NCBI GenBank assembly: GCA_964633145.1
Contig: CAZWFE010000004.1
Location: 26,331 to 90,330 of the forward strand
Length of the DNA stretch: 64,000 bases
DNA from: CAJXSD01 sp964633145
GTDB lineage: Bacteria; Pseudomonadota; Alphaproteobacteria; Rhodobacterales; Rhodobacteraceae
Direction: 5' to 3'
Shown here: one piece after another, positions 53,220 through 62,439 of the stretch
Layout of the letters: every line of letters begins with the position of its first letter
Numbering within the stretch: the first letter of the stretch is position 1
Program-made: the position numbers and the translations under genes
The notes under the pieces: generated by a model
The model's input: only the letters and a program-made list of their open reading frames with translations
What the model was told of the DNA's origin: nothing
The model's database searches: none

Positions 53220-54667
53220 TCGCTACCTTGTACCACAAACCCCTTGTTGATCATATCAGATGGTTTGACTGGATATTCCCCAGAAAAACAGGCATCACAA
53301 TACTGTGGACAAGATGCGTTGCGCCCTTTGGCTTCGCCAGCGGCGCGGTACAAACCGTCTAGCGATATGAATTTCAGGCTATCAACAGCCAGATGGTCGC
53401 GCATTTCGTCTTCTGTCATTGTCGCGGCCAATAATTTTTCACGTTGCGGGGTGTCCACACCATAAAAACAGGGCCACGCGGTGGGGGGCGATGCAATACG
53501 GAAATGCACCTCGGCCGCGCCTGCGTCCAAGATCATTTCTTTTATTTTGCGTGATGTCGTACCTCTGACCACGGAATCGTCCACCAAAATGATGCGCTTG
53601 CCTCTTATCAACGCCCGATTGACGTTTAATTTTAGGCGCACACCCATGTTACGGATTTGTTCAGTTGGTTCGATGAACGTCCGGCCCATATATTGGTTAC
53701 GGATAATACCCATGGCAAAGGGAATCCCGCTTTCTTGTGAATATCCGATGGCTGCGGGTGTTCCGCTGTCGGGTACGGCGCAAACCAAATCTGCGTCAAC
53801 GGGGCTCTCTTTGGCCAGTTCAACACCGATTTGACGGCGGGTTTCATAAACGGAACGGCCCCCAATGATGCTGTCGGGGCGCGAAAAATAAACATGTTCG
53901 AAAATACAGAACCGCGATGATTGTTCACGGAATGGGAAATTGCTGTCCACACCATCCTTGGTGATGACAACCATTTCGCCCGGTTCGATTTCGCGCACGA
54001 ATTCGGCGCCGATGATATCCAGCGCACAGGTTTCCGATGACAATGCCCAGCCATCGCCGACACGCCCCAAAACCAAGGGTCGCACGCCCAATGGGTCGCG
54101 AACACCAATCAGTTTGGTGCGCGTCATGGCCACCACGGAAAACGCGCCCTCGACACGGCGCAGGGCGTCCTCCATCCGTTCGGGGATATTGCGGCCCATG
54201 GATCGTGCCATCAGGTGAATGATACATTCACTGTCAGATGAGCTTTGGAAAATGGATCCGCGTTCCACCAATTCACGGCGTAATGCATCAGCGTTGGTTA
54301 GGTTGCCGTTGTGGGCAATCGCCGCACCACCCATGGCGAATTCACCAAAAAATGGCTGAACATCACGAATGGCGGCTGCTTTGGAACCGGCAGTGGAATA
54401 TCGCACATGTCCAATCCCAATGGACCCGGGCAGGGTGGCCATAACCGATTGTGATGTGAAATTATCACGAACATAACCAAACCGTCGGGCCGAATTGAAA
54501 CCGGCGGCGTCGTCATAGGTGACGATCCCGCCTGCCTCTTGGCCGCGGTGCTGCAAGGCGTGTAGCCCCAAAGCTACGAAGTTGGCGGCATCTGTGACAC
54601 CAACCACGCCGAATACGCCACATTCTTCGCGTAATTTATCATCATCAAAGGGGTGAGCAGGGGGCAT
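53216..54667 (-). CDS. purF: Amidophosphoribosyltransferase
   Basis: 483 residues from ATG 54667 (MPPAHPFDDDKLREECGVFGV); TTG codons at 54691 and 54682 could extend it, the latter having GGAG 9 bases upstream. After removal of the short propeptide, the Cys in EECGVFGV becomes the Ntn glutaminase nucleophile. Phosphoribosyl site: RIILVDDSVVRGTTSRKI. C-terminal iron-sulfur-type cysteines are in the CPQYCDACFSGEYP segment. It starts de novo purine synthesis from PRPP and glutamine. Confidence 0.96.
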   Translation of the reverse strand: MPPAHPFDDDKLREECGVFGVVGVTDAANFVALGLHALQHRGQEAGGIVTYDDAAGFNSARRFGYVRDNFTSQSVMATLPGSIGIGHVRYSTAGSKAAAIRDVQPFFGEFAMGGAAIAHNGNLTNADALRRELVERGSIFQSSSDSECIIHLMARSMGRNIPERMEDALRRVEGAFSVVAMTRTKLIGVRDPLGVRPLVLGRVGDGWALSSETCALDIIGAEFVREIEPGEMVVITKDGVDSNFPFREQSSRFCIFEHVYFSRPDSIIGGRSVYETRRQIGVELAKESPVDADLVCAVPDSGTPAAIGYSQESGIPFAMGIIRNQYMGRTFIEPTEQIRNMGVRLKLNVNRALIRGKRIILVDDSVVRGTTSRKIKEMILDAGAAEVHFRIASPPTAWPCFYGVDTPQREKLLAATMTEDEMRDHLAVDSLKFISLDGLYRAAGEAKGRNASCPQYCDACFSGEYPVKPSDMINKGFVVQGSE

Positions 54668-54783
54668 GTGTTTGTTGGACAAAATATGCAACTCCGAATC
54701 CGGTCGTGTCAGTCCTCTCCCTCTTAAACAACAAACTGCGATGTGTCACGAAACTATCACAATTTAATTGTTCTAATTCGCGA

Positions 54784-55338
54784 TCATTCTTCGCAGACCG
54801 ATACCAACTGTTCGTATTGCAACGTAATCCAACCCAAGGCCTGTTCTGGATTGCGTTCCTCGATTGAGGTGACAACGGATCCGAACAAGTTGGCTGATTT
54901 GCTTTCCGCGATCATGGGGATAGCATCGCTGCTCATCACCATTTTATAGGCAAAGAGTGCAACCGCCACCAATGCGATTCCACGAAACACGCCGAAAACA
55001 AACCCTGCGGCTTGGTCAATACGTCCGAGAAAAGATTTGTTGATAAAAGACGATAGCAATGGTGTAAAGAACGAGACGACCATCAAAGTCACTGCAAATA
55101 CGGCTGAAAATGACGCCATGATTGATAATTCACAGCTGTCGGCCAGTAATGATCCCACCATAGGGATTTCATTGATCAGCGGCATCACTTGCGGTGCAAA
55201 CACAAAGGCCACCAGGGCCGCCGCAACCCAACCTAGAATTGCCATAATTTCGCGCACTAAACCACGCGCATACGCCAACAATGATGACAGGATTACGATT
55301 GCTAACACAACCCCATCGACAACATTAAAACCTTCCAT
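54784..55338 (-). CDS. cvpA: CvpA-family inner membrane protein
   Basis: 184 residues from ATG 55338, chosen because MEGFNVVDGVVLAIVILSSLLAYARG is the conserved N terminus; a longer frame has no support. Four transmembrane helices, then a soluble tail. CvpA is a colicin V production family protein, commonly next to purF, whose role is linked to envelope stress. It lies upstream of purF with a 116-bp gap, so purF may have its own promoter. Confidence 0.93.
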   Translation of the reverse strand: MEGFNVVDGVVLAIVILSSLLAYARGLVREIMAILGWVAAALVAFVFAPQVMPLINEIPMVGSLLADSCELSIMASFSAVFAVTLMVVSFFTPLLSSFINKSFLGRIDQAAGFVFGVFRGIALVAVALFAYKMVMSSDAIPMIAESKSANLFGSVVTSIEERNPEQALGWITLQYEQLVSVCEE

Positions 55339-55363
55339 CTTCGTCCCAATCTTTCCCTTTGGC

Positions 55364-56731
55364 CTAGCCGGCCCCGAATACATCCCCGACAAAGGTGGTT
55401 AAATCCCCCAGTCGCACCAATTTGATTCCCTCAATCACCACATCTTTGCCGCCTTGCGGACCAAAAGCATTTGCAAACCCCAGCTTTTGCGCTTCCTTTA
55501 GGCGGTTTTCCATCTGTGAAACGGGTCTCAGGGCACCTGATAGGCTAATTTCTCCGAAAATAACAGTGTCAGTTGGGATTATCACATCCTCGCGCGCGGA
55601 CAGTAGCGCCGCCGCCACAGCTAGGTCGGCAGCCGGTTCGTTCACCTTCATTCCGCCGGCCACGTTTAGGTACACATCCAACCCGGAAAATGGGATGCCA
55701 CAGCGCGCCTCAAGCACGGCCAATATCATCGATAATCGACCGCTGTCCCACCCCACCACTGTGCGGCGCGGTTGGCTGAGCGAACTGGGGGCAACCAATG
55801 CCTGAAATTCGACCAAGACGGGGCGCGTGCCCTCAATCCCTGCAAAAACCACTGATCCTGCACTGGGTGTGCCGCGGTCGGATAAAAATAGGGCAGAGGG
55901 ATTTGTGACCTCAACCAACCCACCGCCAGACATTTCAAACACACCGATTTCATCGGCCGCGCCAAATCGGTTTTTGACCGACCGCAAAATGCGGAACTGA
56001 TGACCGCGTTCGCCTTCGAAATACAAAACCGTATCGACCATATGTTCCACAACGCGGGGGCCTGCGATTTGACCATCTTTGGTCACATGGCCCACCATGA
56101 TTACGGACACGCCGTTGCGTTTGGCAAATGTGGTTAATTCATGGGCTGCGGCGCGCACTTGGCTGACGCTGCCGGGCGCGCTGTCGACTGTATCAGCCCA
56201 CATCGTTTGGATGGAATCGATGATGACCAGATCGGGTTTTTCCACCTCTAGCGTGGTCAGGATGTCGCGCAAATTTGTTTCGGCACCCAGTTGCACGGGC
56301 GCATCGGCCAAGCCCAACCGCAGGGCGCGCATGCGCACTTGGGCACGGGCCTCTTCGCCAGAAATATAGATTGTTTTTTGGCCCGCACGGGCAAATTGTG
56401 CAGCAGCCTGTAACAGCAGGGTTGATTTACCGATCCCTGGATCACCGCCCACCAAAATGGCCGAGGCAGGAACCAGCCCGCCGCCCAAAACGCGGTCCAA
56501 TTCGTCCATACCGCTGTTGGTGCGGGGCAATGGCGCCTCTTGCGTGCGCAGATCGCTCATTTCTATCGTTTTGCCACGCATGCCGCCGATGCTGCCCTTT
56601 TTGGGGCCGGTCGATATGCCTTTGTCTTCGATGATGGTGTTCCATTCAGCGCAGGCATCACAGCGCCCCGACCATTTGGTCGTGACATTGCCGCAAGCCG
56701 TGCAGGAATATGATGCAGTATTTTTTGCCAT
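55364..56731 (-). CDS. radA: DNA repair protein RadA
   Basis: 455 residues. N-terminal zinc finger CTACGNVTTKWSGRCDACAEW, RecA-like ATPase with Walker A GGDPGIGKSTLLLQAA, the RadA-specific KNRFGAADEIGVFEM and a C-terminal Lon-like domain (SGLDVYLNVAGGMKVNEPAADLAVAAAL). It drives branch migration of recombination intermediates. Standard length. Confidence 0.97.
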   Translation of the reverse strand: MAKNTASYSCTACGNVTTKWSGRCDACAEWNTIIEDKGISTGPKKGSIGGMRGKTIEMSDLRTQEAPLPRTNSGMDELDRVLGGGLVPASAILVGGDPGIGKSTLLLQAAAQFARAGQKTIYISGEEARAQVRMRALRLGLADAPVQLGAETNLRDILTTLEVEKPDLVIIDSIQTMWADTVDSAPGSVSQVRAAAHELTTFAKRNGVSVIMVGHVTKDGQIAGPRVVEHMVDTVLYFEGERGHQFRILRSVKNRFGAADEIGVFEMSGGGLVEVTNPSALFLSDRGTPSAGSVVFAGIEGTRPVLVEFQALVAPSSLSQPRRTVVGWDSGRLSMILAVLEARCGIPFSGLDVYLNVAGGMKVNEPAADLAVAAALLSAREDVIIPTDTVIFGEISLSGALRPVSQMENRLKEAQKLGFANAFGPQGGKDVVIEGIKLVRLGDLTTFVGDVFGAG

Positions 56732-56774
56732 AACCCCTAAGTGCCAAAGCCTGAGCGCGCTGACAAGGTGGTTT

Positions 56775-57215
56775 TCATGGCTTGGGTCGTTTTATTAGTG
56801 ACAGCACCATGGAGAGTAAAACACACAGCGTAAAGACATATAATCCCCAGCGGGTTTGGATGTGTCCCACACCCACCCCCTTGGCAATTACGATATAAAG
56901 GGAAACAAGAAAAATATCTGCCATAGCCAAGCGTGACATCAACCACGCCACAGACGCGCCCAATATGTCACGATCCAACACAAGGGACGCCAAACCAAGC
57001 ACAGTTTTGCCAAATGGCGCGATGATTGCCAAAACCGCAATCAACAGTCCCAAAATCGGATCACTGCCCAACAGGGCCAAGATGCCGGACAGAATGGATA
57101 TGTTATCTTGGCCAAACCATGGCAACAGTCCGGCCGTTAATATCGGCGCGCCCCAAGCCACAGGATAAAGTGCCAAGAGCGCCACATGCGCCATGATCAA
57201 TAGGCGACGGTCCAT
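56775..57215 (-). CDS. Paraquat-inducible protein A (PqiA)-like membrane protein
   Basis: 146 residues from ATG 57215. Four hydrophobic segments; GKTVLGLASLVLDRDILGASVAWLMSRLAMADIFLVSLYIVIAKG matches the PqiA membrane domain (one half of the double-domain E. coli protein). It overlaps the upstream membrane gene by 19 bases. Its position after mlaE and mlaF suggests a role in lipid transport across the envelope (inference). Confidence 0.75.
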   Translation of the reverse strand: MDRRLLIMAHVALLALYPVAWGAPILTAGLLPWFGQDNISILSGILALLGSDPILGLLIAVLAIIAPFGKTVLGLASLVLDRDILGASVAWLMSRLAMADIFLVSLYIVIAKGVGVGHIQTRWGLYVFTLCVLLSMVLSLIKRPKP

Positions 57216-57586
57216 GACACATACATCGCAATGGCGCATAAGATTGGCAAAACACCGCCCGCGCTGTTCCAGCGTTGCCCCAAAGCGCCACACAGACTGA
57301 TTGCAGCAGCACAAACACCAATCCAGCCCATCCCACCAAGGGGGCGCAAAATGGGGGCCAAGGCGAATTTTAGGTCAACAAAAACGCGATGCAAACTGGC
57401 CCCCGTCACCCCCAACAGCCCCGCCAACGTCAGCAGAATGGCGATTAATCCGATCAGGCGCGCTGTTCCTGTGCGTGCCAGCACAATATTGACCCCGCCC
57501 AAAAAAAACAGTGCCGGATATATCAGATAATTAAGCGCAAAGAGATAGGTCACGACATAGGGCGATGGTCGCAACAGTTCAATCAT
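57197..57586 (-). CDS. Small integral membrane protein of the mla cluster
   Basis: 129 residues with four transmembrane helices and few charged residues. Starts in an ATGA overlap with mlaF. No family recognised; may form a complex with the PqiA-like neighbour. The MlaD lipid-binding subunit expected in such a system is not found next to it. Confidence 0.65.
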   Translation of the reverse strand: MIELLRPSPYVVTYLFALNYLIYPALFFLGGVNIVLARTGTARLIGLIAILLTLAGLLGVTGASLHRVFVDLKFALAPILRPLGGMGWIGVCAAAISLCGALGQRWNSAGGVLPILCAIAMYVSWTVAY

Positions 57587-58329
57587 CGCACGGCCTCAAT
57601 CGGGCCAGTGGCGCGTCCATGGATGAACTGATCCAAGTAAGGATCGCCAGAGTGATCCAGATCAGACACCGGGCCCGTCCATTGGATCACCCCATCATGC
57701 AGCATTGCGATATCATCAGCAATGGCGCGCACAGATGACATGTCGTGGGTAATGGTCATGGCCGTGGCACCCATTTCCACAACGATTTCACGGATTAAAT
57801 CATTGATCACGCCTGACATAATCGGGTCCAGCCCAGTGGTCGGTTCGTCAAAGAAAATGATTTCCGGTTCGGCCGCAATGGCGCGCGCCAAGCCCACGCG
57901 TTTTTGCATGCCGCCCGATAGTTCGGCGGGAAATTTATCGGCAACCTCGGGCTTTAATCCAACGCGGCGCAGTTTTTCGATGGCAATGGCGCGGGCTTCG
58001 TCCTTGGGGCGTTTCAGGTGTCCGCGCTGCAGGCGAAAGGCCACATTTTGCCAGACGGGCAAACTGTCGAACAATGCACCGCCCTGAAACAGCATGCCAA
58101 AGCGGGCCAGAAATGTTTCACGTTCAGCGGTTTGGACGTCTTGGCCGTCTACTGTTATGGTGCCTTGGTCTGGTTTGACCAAGCCCAAGACAGATTTCAG
58201 TGCTACGGATTTTCCTGTCCCCGATCCGCCAATAATCACCATGGATTTACCGCGCTCCACAGACAGGTTCACCCCCCGCAAAACGGCATTTGTCCCAAAG
58301 GATTTATGAACATTATCAAGTTGTATCAT
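57583..58329 (-). CDS. mlaF: ABC transporter ATP-binding protein MlaF (phospholipid transport)
   Basis: 248 residues from ATG 58329 (MIQLDNVHKSFG); the longer frame runs into mlaE. Walker A GGSGTGKSVALKSVLGL, signature LSGGMQKRVGLARAI, Walker B IIFFDEPTTGLDPIMSGV. The MlaF/MKL group is marked by GKSVALK and PTTGLDPI. It powers inner-membrane lipid transport with MlaE, whose gene overlaps it by 4 bases. Confidence 0.93.
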   Translation of the reverse strand: MIQLDNVHKSFGTNAVLRGVNLSVERGKSMVIIGGSGTGKSVALKSVLGLVKPDQGTITVDGQDVQTAERETFLARFGMLFQGGALFDSLPVWQNVAFRLQRGHLKRPKDEARAIAIEKLRRVGLKPEVADKFPAELSGGMQKRVGLARAIAAEPEIIFFDEPTTGLDPIMSGVINDLIREIVVEMGATAMTITHDMSSVRAIADDIAMLHDGVIQWTGPVSDLDHSGDPYLDQFIHGRATGPIEAVR

Positions 58330-59102
58330 GTGGAAAAGAAAACTTCTGTTAAAACGTAATTCGCGGCCAAGATCAGAACCGAGGCTGACACAACTGCCGA
58401 TTTGGTCGCCGCGCCCACGCCTTGGGCCCCGCGGCCTGATTGCATACCCCAATAACACCCCATGATTGCCACGATAAATCCAAAGGCAGCCCCCTTGGCC
58501 AAACCACTTAGGATATCACCCGCCTCAAGGAAATTGACGGTATTGGACATATAGGCGGCGGCGTTGAAATCCAAACGGTTTACGCCCACCAAATACCCGC
58601 CGAAAATCCCGATGGAATCGCCCACTGCAACCAACACAGGTACAGCTAGGGTCGCGGCGATGACACGCGGCACGGTCAGATATTTCATCGGGTTGGTGGA
58701 CAATGTGACCAGCGCGTCAATCTGTTCTGTGACCTTCATCGTGCCGATTTCCGCGGCGATGGAACTGGCAACACGGGCGGCAACCATCAGGCCGCCCAAT
58801 ACGGGACCCAATTCGCGTACCATACCGATTGCCACGATGGATGGGACCACGGCCTCGGCGTTGAAACGCGCACCACCGGCGTAGATTTGCAATGCAAGTG
58901 CGCCGCCCGTGAAAAACGCGGTCATGCCCACAACTGGCAGTGACAACCAGCCAATTTGCAACAGTTGTTGTCCCAGTTCACGCAGGTAAAACGGCGGCGT
59001 TACGATGTGGCGCACAGTGTCCAGCGTGAACCATGCCAAACGGCCAATCGCGGCCAGCATGTTCAAAACCCAACGGCCAATCATTGCCAAAAAATGCGTC
59101 AT
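58326..59102 (-). CDS. mlaE: ABC transporter permease MlaE
   Basis: 258 residues, five or six hydrophobic segments, MlaE/YrbE family. Signatures VVPSIVAIGMVRELGPVLGGLMVAARVASSIAAEIGTMKVTEQIDAL are diagnostic. Overlaps alr by 4 bases. The MlaFE pair is present here, without MlaB or MlaD. Confidence 0.95.
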   Translation of the reverse strand: MTHFLAMIGRWVLNMLAAIGRLAWFTLDTVRHIVTPPFYLRELGQQLLQIGWLSLPVVGMTAFFTGGALALQIYAGGARFNAEAVVPSIVAIGMVRELGPVLGGLMVAARVASSIAAEIGTMKVTEQIDALVTLSTNPMKYLTVPRVIAATLAVPVLVAVGDSIGIFGGYLVGVNRLDFNAAAYMSNTVNFLEAGDILSGLAKGAAFGFIVAIMGCYWGMQSGRGAQGVGAATKSAVVSASVLILAANYVLTEVFFST

Positions 59103-60154
59103 GCTTGTTCCATTTTTTCTGCACCTAGATAGGTGCGTTGGTACCTGTTGCCCAGCGATGTTAAAATTTCATATCCGATCGTTGCGGCATTCTCGGCCAA
59201 GGTATCGACTGTTTGATCGGCGTTTAACAATGTCAAATGATCTGGCGCGTTGTCCAGTGCGGTGACATCAACACCGATAAGGTCCATCGAAATACGCCCC
59301 ACGATTGGGCAGGCCCGGGTTCCATACATCAGCGCAGTTTGCGGTCCCATCGCGCGAATGATGCCATCGGCATATCCCGCGGCAACTGTCGCGATTTTTC
59401 GTGGTTCTGGGGCCGTCCAGGTGTTTGAATACCCGACCGTTTCCCCCGCCGCGACATCGCGGATTTGAATGACGGGCAAATCCAAACGTACGACCGGCTT
59501 GGCCGCGCTAAATGGAAATCCACCATAAAGCCCAATGCCAGGTCGGGTCAGATCAAAGTGGTATTTGGGACCCAATAAAATGCCACCTGTCGCGGCTAGC
59601 GATTTGATACAATTCACGCCCGCTGTCATGTCGCGAAAGGCATCAAGCTGACGTTCATTCATGTCGTGGGCTGGGTCATCTGAGCAGGCCAAATGTGACA
59701 TGATCATTTTGGGCCCAAGGCGCAAAGCAATATCGCGGACGGCCGCCCATTCTGCAGGCTCCATCCCTAAACGATTCATGCCGGTGTCCAGTTGGATGCC
59801 AAAGCTGTGATGTGGCAGACGTTCGGCGTGACGGATCAGTTGGTCAACCGAATTCAGCAGGGGGGTCAGATCGTGATCTTGGGTCAATGGGGTGTCTGTG
59901 TCCATATGGCCCGAAAACACCATGATTTCGGGGCCTGGGCCCAAAGCTTGGCGAATGGCCGCGCCTTCTTCGGCGGCGGCCACAAAAAATTTACGAACAC
60001 CAATCGCGGCCAAGGCAGGGGCCACGCGGTCGGCGTTTAGACCATAGGAATTTGCCTTGACCACGGCCGCAGTTTCGCCCGCCGTTTTCGCGTCAAGCGC
60101 GCGCCAATTGTTGCAAATTGCGTCCAGATCGATTGTAAGATGCGCTGTTGTCAT
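59099..60154 (-). CDS. alr: Alanine racemase
   Basis: 351 residues, PLP enzyme that makes D-alanine for peptidoglycan. PLP Lys in AVVKANSYGLNADRVAPAL near the N terminus, the Tyr region YGTRACPIVGRISMDLIGVDVT in the C-terminal beta domain. First gene of the downstream minus group; 133 bases separate it from dnaB and hold a strong hairpin element. Confidence 0.96.
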   Translation of the reverse strand: MTTAHLTIDLDAICNNWRALDAKTAGETAAVVKANSYGLNADRVAPALAAIGVRKFFVAAAEEGAAIRQALGPGPEIMVFSGHMDTDTPLTQDHDLTPLLNSVDQLIRHAERLPHHSFGIQLDTGMNRLGMEPAEWAAVRDIALRLGPKMIMSHLACSDDPAHDMNERQLDAFRDMTAGVNCIKSLAATGGILLGPKYHFDLTRPGIGLYGGFPFSAAKPVVRLDLPVIQIRDVAAGETVGYSNTWTAPEPRKIATVAAGYADGIIRAMGPQTALMYGTRACPIVGRISMDLIGVDVTALDNAPDHLTLLNADQTVDTLAENAATIGYEILTSLGNRYQRTYLGAEKMEQA

Positions 60155-60225
60155 ACCCTCTGTTTTGACATGCTATGGGTAAAGGTCAAGGGGATAGTGT
60201 TCAAAAGTTGCTTTAATGAAGGGCA

Positions 60226-60274
60226 TGGGGGCGTTGCCCCCACCGCCTGCGGCGGTTCCCCCAGAGTATTTTTT
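60226..60274 (+). repeat. Double-hairpin intergenic element with T-tract (roseobacter-type repeat)
   Basis: Two adjacent perfect stems: GGGGGC/GCCCCC with a GTT loop (60226-60240) and ACCGCC/GGCGGT with a TGC loop (60242-60256), then CCCCCAGAG and TATTTTTT ending at 60274. On the plus strand this looks like an intrinsic terminator, but both flanking genes are on the minus strand. From memory, elements with the ending CCCCxGAGTATTTTT recur between genes in Rhodobacterales genomes. Confidence 0.65.
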
Positions 60275-60287
60275 CAAAACTGAAAGA

Positions 60288-61775
60288 TTAATAGTCGTCT
60301 TGTTGTTGCCACGGTTTGATGATGTTGCCAAAACGTGTAAAGCGGCCTTCGAACGAGAGGTCGACCGACCCGATTGGGCCATGGCGTTGTTTGCCGATGA
60401 TAACCTCGGCACGGCCATGGAGGCGGTCCATTTCTTCTTGCCATTTGGCCATTTTTTCGAGGTCGTGATCGCCCGGTTTTTCGCGTTCTTTGTAGTATTC
60501 TTCGCGAAACACGAACATCACAACGTCGGCGTCCTGTTCGATTGAGCCAGATTCGCGCAGGTCAGAGAGTTGTGGGCGTTTATCTTCGCGATTTTCGACT
60601 TGACGGCTGAGCTGGGACAGCGCGATCACGGGGATATTCAGTTCTTTGGCGATTGCTTTCATGCCTTGGGTGATTTCGGAGACTTCGTTCACGCGGCTAT
60701 CCTTGGCGGAGGCGGGGCGAACGAGTTGTAGGTAGTCGATAATAAGCACATCGAGGCCATGGGTGCGTTTTAGGCGTCGCGCGCGGGCGGCCAATTGGGA
60801 AATGGGCAGGGCCGGTGTGTCGTCGATATAAAGCGGGCAGCTTTCGAGTGATTTTGCAGCCTCGACAAAGCGGCGGAATTCGGTTTCGGTCATGTCCCCT
60901 TTGCGGATTTGTTCGGAGGGGACCTCGGCCGCTTCGGAAAGGATCCGTGCGGCAAGTTGTTCCGCGCTCATTTCCAAGGAATAAAAGCCGACGACGCCGC
61001 CGTTTATGGTGCCCTCGGTCCCATCGGGTTTGGGGCCGCGCTTGAACGCCTTGGCGATGTTAAAGGCGACATTTGTTGCAAGCGATGTTTTGCCCATGGA
61101 GGGACGACCGGCCAAAATAATAAGGTCAGATGGATGCAGACCGCCCATTTTTTTGTCGAGATCGACCAAACCGGTTGAAATACCTGCCAAGCCACCATCG
61201 CGTTGATAGGCCGCATTGGCCGTATCCACCGCCGAGGTAACCGCGCGCAGGAACGATTGAAAACCGCTGTCAGCCTGTCCCTGTTCGCCCAGTTTATAGA
61301 GCGCCTGTTCGGCTGCAATAATTTGTTCTTTGGGCTCTTGGTCTACTTCCATTTTTTGGGCGCGGGTGGCGATGTCTTGGCCCAAGCGGATCAGTTCACG
61401 CCGAACTGCCAGATCATAGATCAGCTGTGCGTAATCGCGTACGGCAAAGCCTGCGATCGCGGACCCTGCAAGACGCGCTAGATAGGCGGCACCGCCAAGT
61501 TCCTTTAACCCTTCATCCTCTTGCAAGAATGTTGACAGGGTGACAGGCGAGGCCAAATTGTTTTTAGCGATCCGTGCGGCGGCAACATCATAGATGCGCG
61601 CATGCACGGGTTCATAGAAATGTTCAGAGCGGATGATTGATGCAACACGGTCGTAGACTTCGTTATTTGTTAAAATAGCGCCCAGCAGTTGCTGTTCTGC
61701 CTCAATGGAATGAGGCATGGTGTCTGGCATTTGGATGTCTGCGCCGGTCGGATTGATCGCTGCTAGCTGATTCAT
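60288..61775 (-). CDS. dnaB: Replicative DNA helicase DnaB
   Basis: 495 residues from ATG 61775, with AAGGGG upstream; the longer frame to 61949 has no support. N-terminal domain (MPHSIEAEQQLLGAILTNNEVYD) and RecA-like C-terminal domain with Walker A AGRPSMGKTSLATNVAFNIA, then DYLQLVRPA and the SQLSRQVENREDKRPQLSDLRESGSIEQDADVV arginine-finger region. Unwinds DNA at the fork after loading by DnaC or DnaA-type systems. A perfect DnaA box lies 68 bp upstream of its ATG. Confidence 0.97.
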   Translation of the reverse strand: MNQLAAINPTGADIQMPDTMPHSIEAEQQLLGAILTNNEVYDRVASIIRSEHFYEPVHARIYDVAAARIAKNNLASPVTLSTFLQEDEGLKELGGAAYLARLAGSAIAGFAVRDYAQLIYDLAVRRELIRLGQDIATRAQKMEVDQEPKEQIIAAEQALYKLGEQGQADSGFQSFLRAVTSAVDTANAAYQRDGGLAGISTGLVDLDKKMGGLHPSDLIILAGRPSMGKTSLATNVAFNIAKAFKRGPKPDGTEGTINGGVVGFYSLEMSAEQLAARILSEAAEVPSEQIRKGDMTETEFRRFVEAAKSLESCPLYIDDTPALPISQLAARARRLKRTHGLDVLIIDYLQLVRPASAKDSRVNEVSEITQGMKAIAKELNIPVIALSQLSRQVENREDKRPQLSDLRESGSIEQDADVVMFVFREEYYKEREKPGDHDLEKMAKWQEEMDRLHGRAEVIIGKQRHGPIGSVDLSFEGRFTRFGNIIKPWQQQDDY

Positions 61776-61842
61776 TTTGGCCCCTTGTGTCGTCATGGAC
61801 GGTTTTAGCGAACTCATACCACTGGCGCAAACTGTATAAATC

Positions 61843-61851
61843 TGTGGATAA
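61843..61851 (-). promoter_or_regulatory. DnaA box upstream of dnaB
   Basis: TGTGGATAA, complement of the consensus TTATCCACA. It lies in the dnaB promoter region. The surrounding gap 61776-62439 (664 bp) has no convincing gene; it contains this site and the inverted repeat at 62253-62307. Confidence 0.5.
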
Positions 61852-62252
61852 GTCGCGCGTGGCCACATCTTAGCAGATATTGTGGTGAAAGCCAATTGCT
61901 GTCTATATTTTGTGGGTGATTGTGCGGGGGCGGGTTTCGTTTTTGTCAATGATTTCTGATTGAATTGCAGTTTCTGATAACGGCTAGGACAGGCATCGTT
62001 TCGGACAGATAGGATCAGACTATGATCAATGAACTGTGACCGTGAATTGCTGATTGCGCTGTTTCATCAGTGTATTGGGTACAGGTCGTACACCGCGGAT
62101 CAATGTTGTTTGCATGGGGCGCGTGTGCAAAAACGTTGCGATTTTTGTTGGGTATTGTGTTTCTTGGCGTTTGTTTCGCCAATATTTATTCCAAGCCTTG
62201 GCTTTCGGTGCTTGCGCAATTTACAAAGCTGCACGTCGTAAATTTAAGGTTC

Positions 62253-62307
62253 AGAGCACTGACATTATAGACATCCATTCGTTCAGATGCGTGTGTCAGT
62301 GCTCTGG
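62253..62307. repeat. 13-bp perfect inverted repeat with 29-base spacer
   Basis: CAGAGCACTGACA (62253-62265) and TGTCAGTGCTCTG (62295-62307) are exact inverted arms. The spacer contains a smaller CATC/GATG pair that could continue the stem. No T-tract on either side. It could be a structured small RNA, a protein-binding site or a remnant mobile end; ORFs crossing it look spurious. Confidence 0.6.
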
Positions 62308-62439
62308 AAATGCGAACCGCTTGCTTGGTGAATTTATCCGAATGCCGAGTTGCCCGTTTATTTTCGGTGCATGCCATTGGGCGATCGCCCAAATGCCGGC
62401 TCTGTGATAACCAAGTGCGGTCCATTTCGCATTTTGCGA

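Noticed and set aside
62054..62407. 117-residue plus-strand ORF in the gap after dnaB
   Set aside because: Cys/Arg-rich composition unlike real proteins here, no ribosome site, crosses the inverted repeat at 62253-62307, and other frames are equally open.
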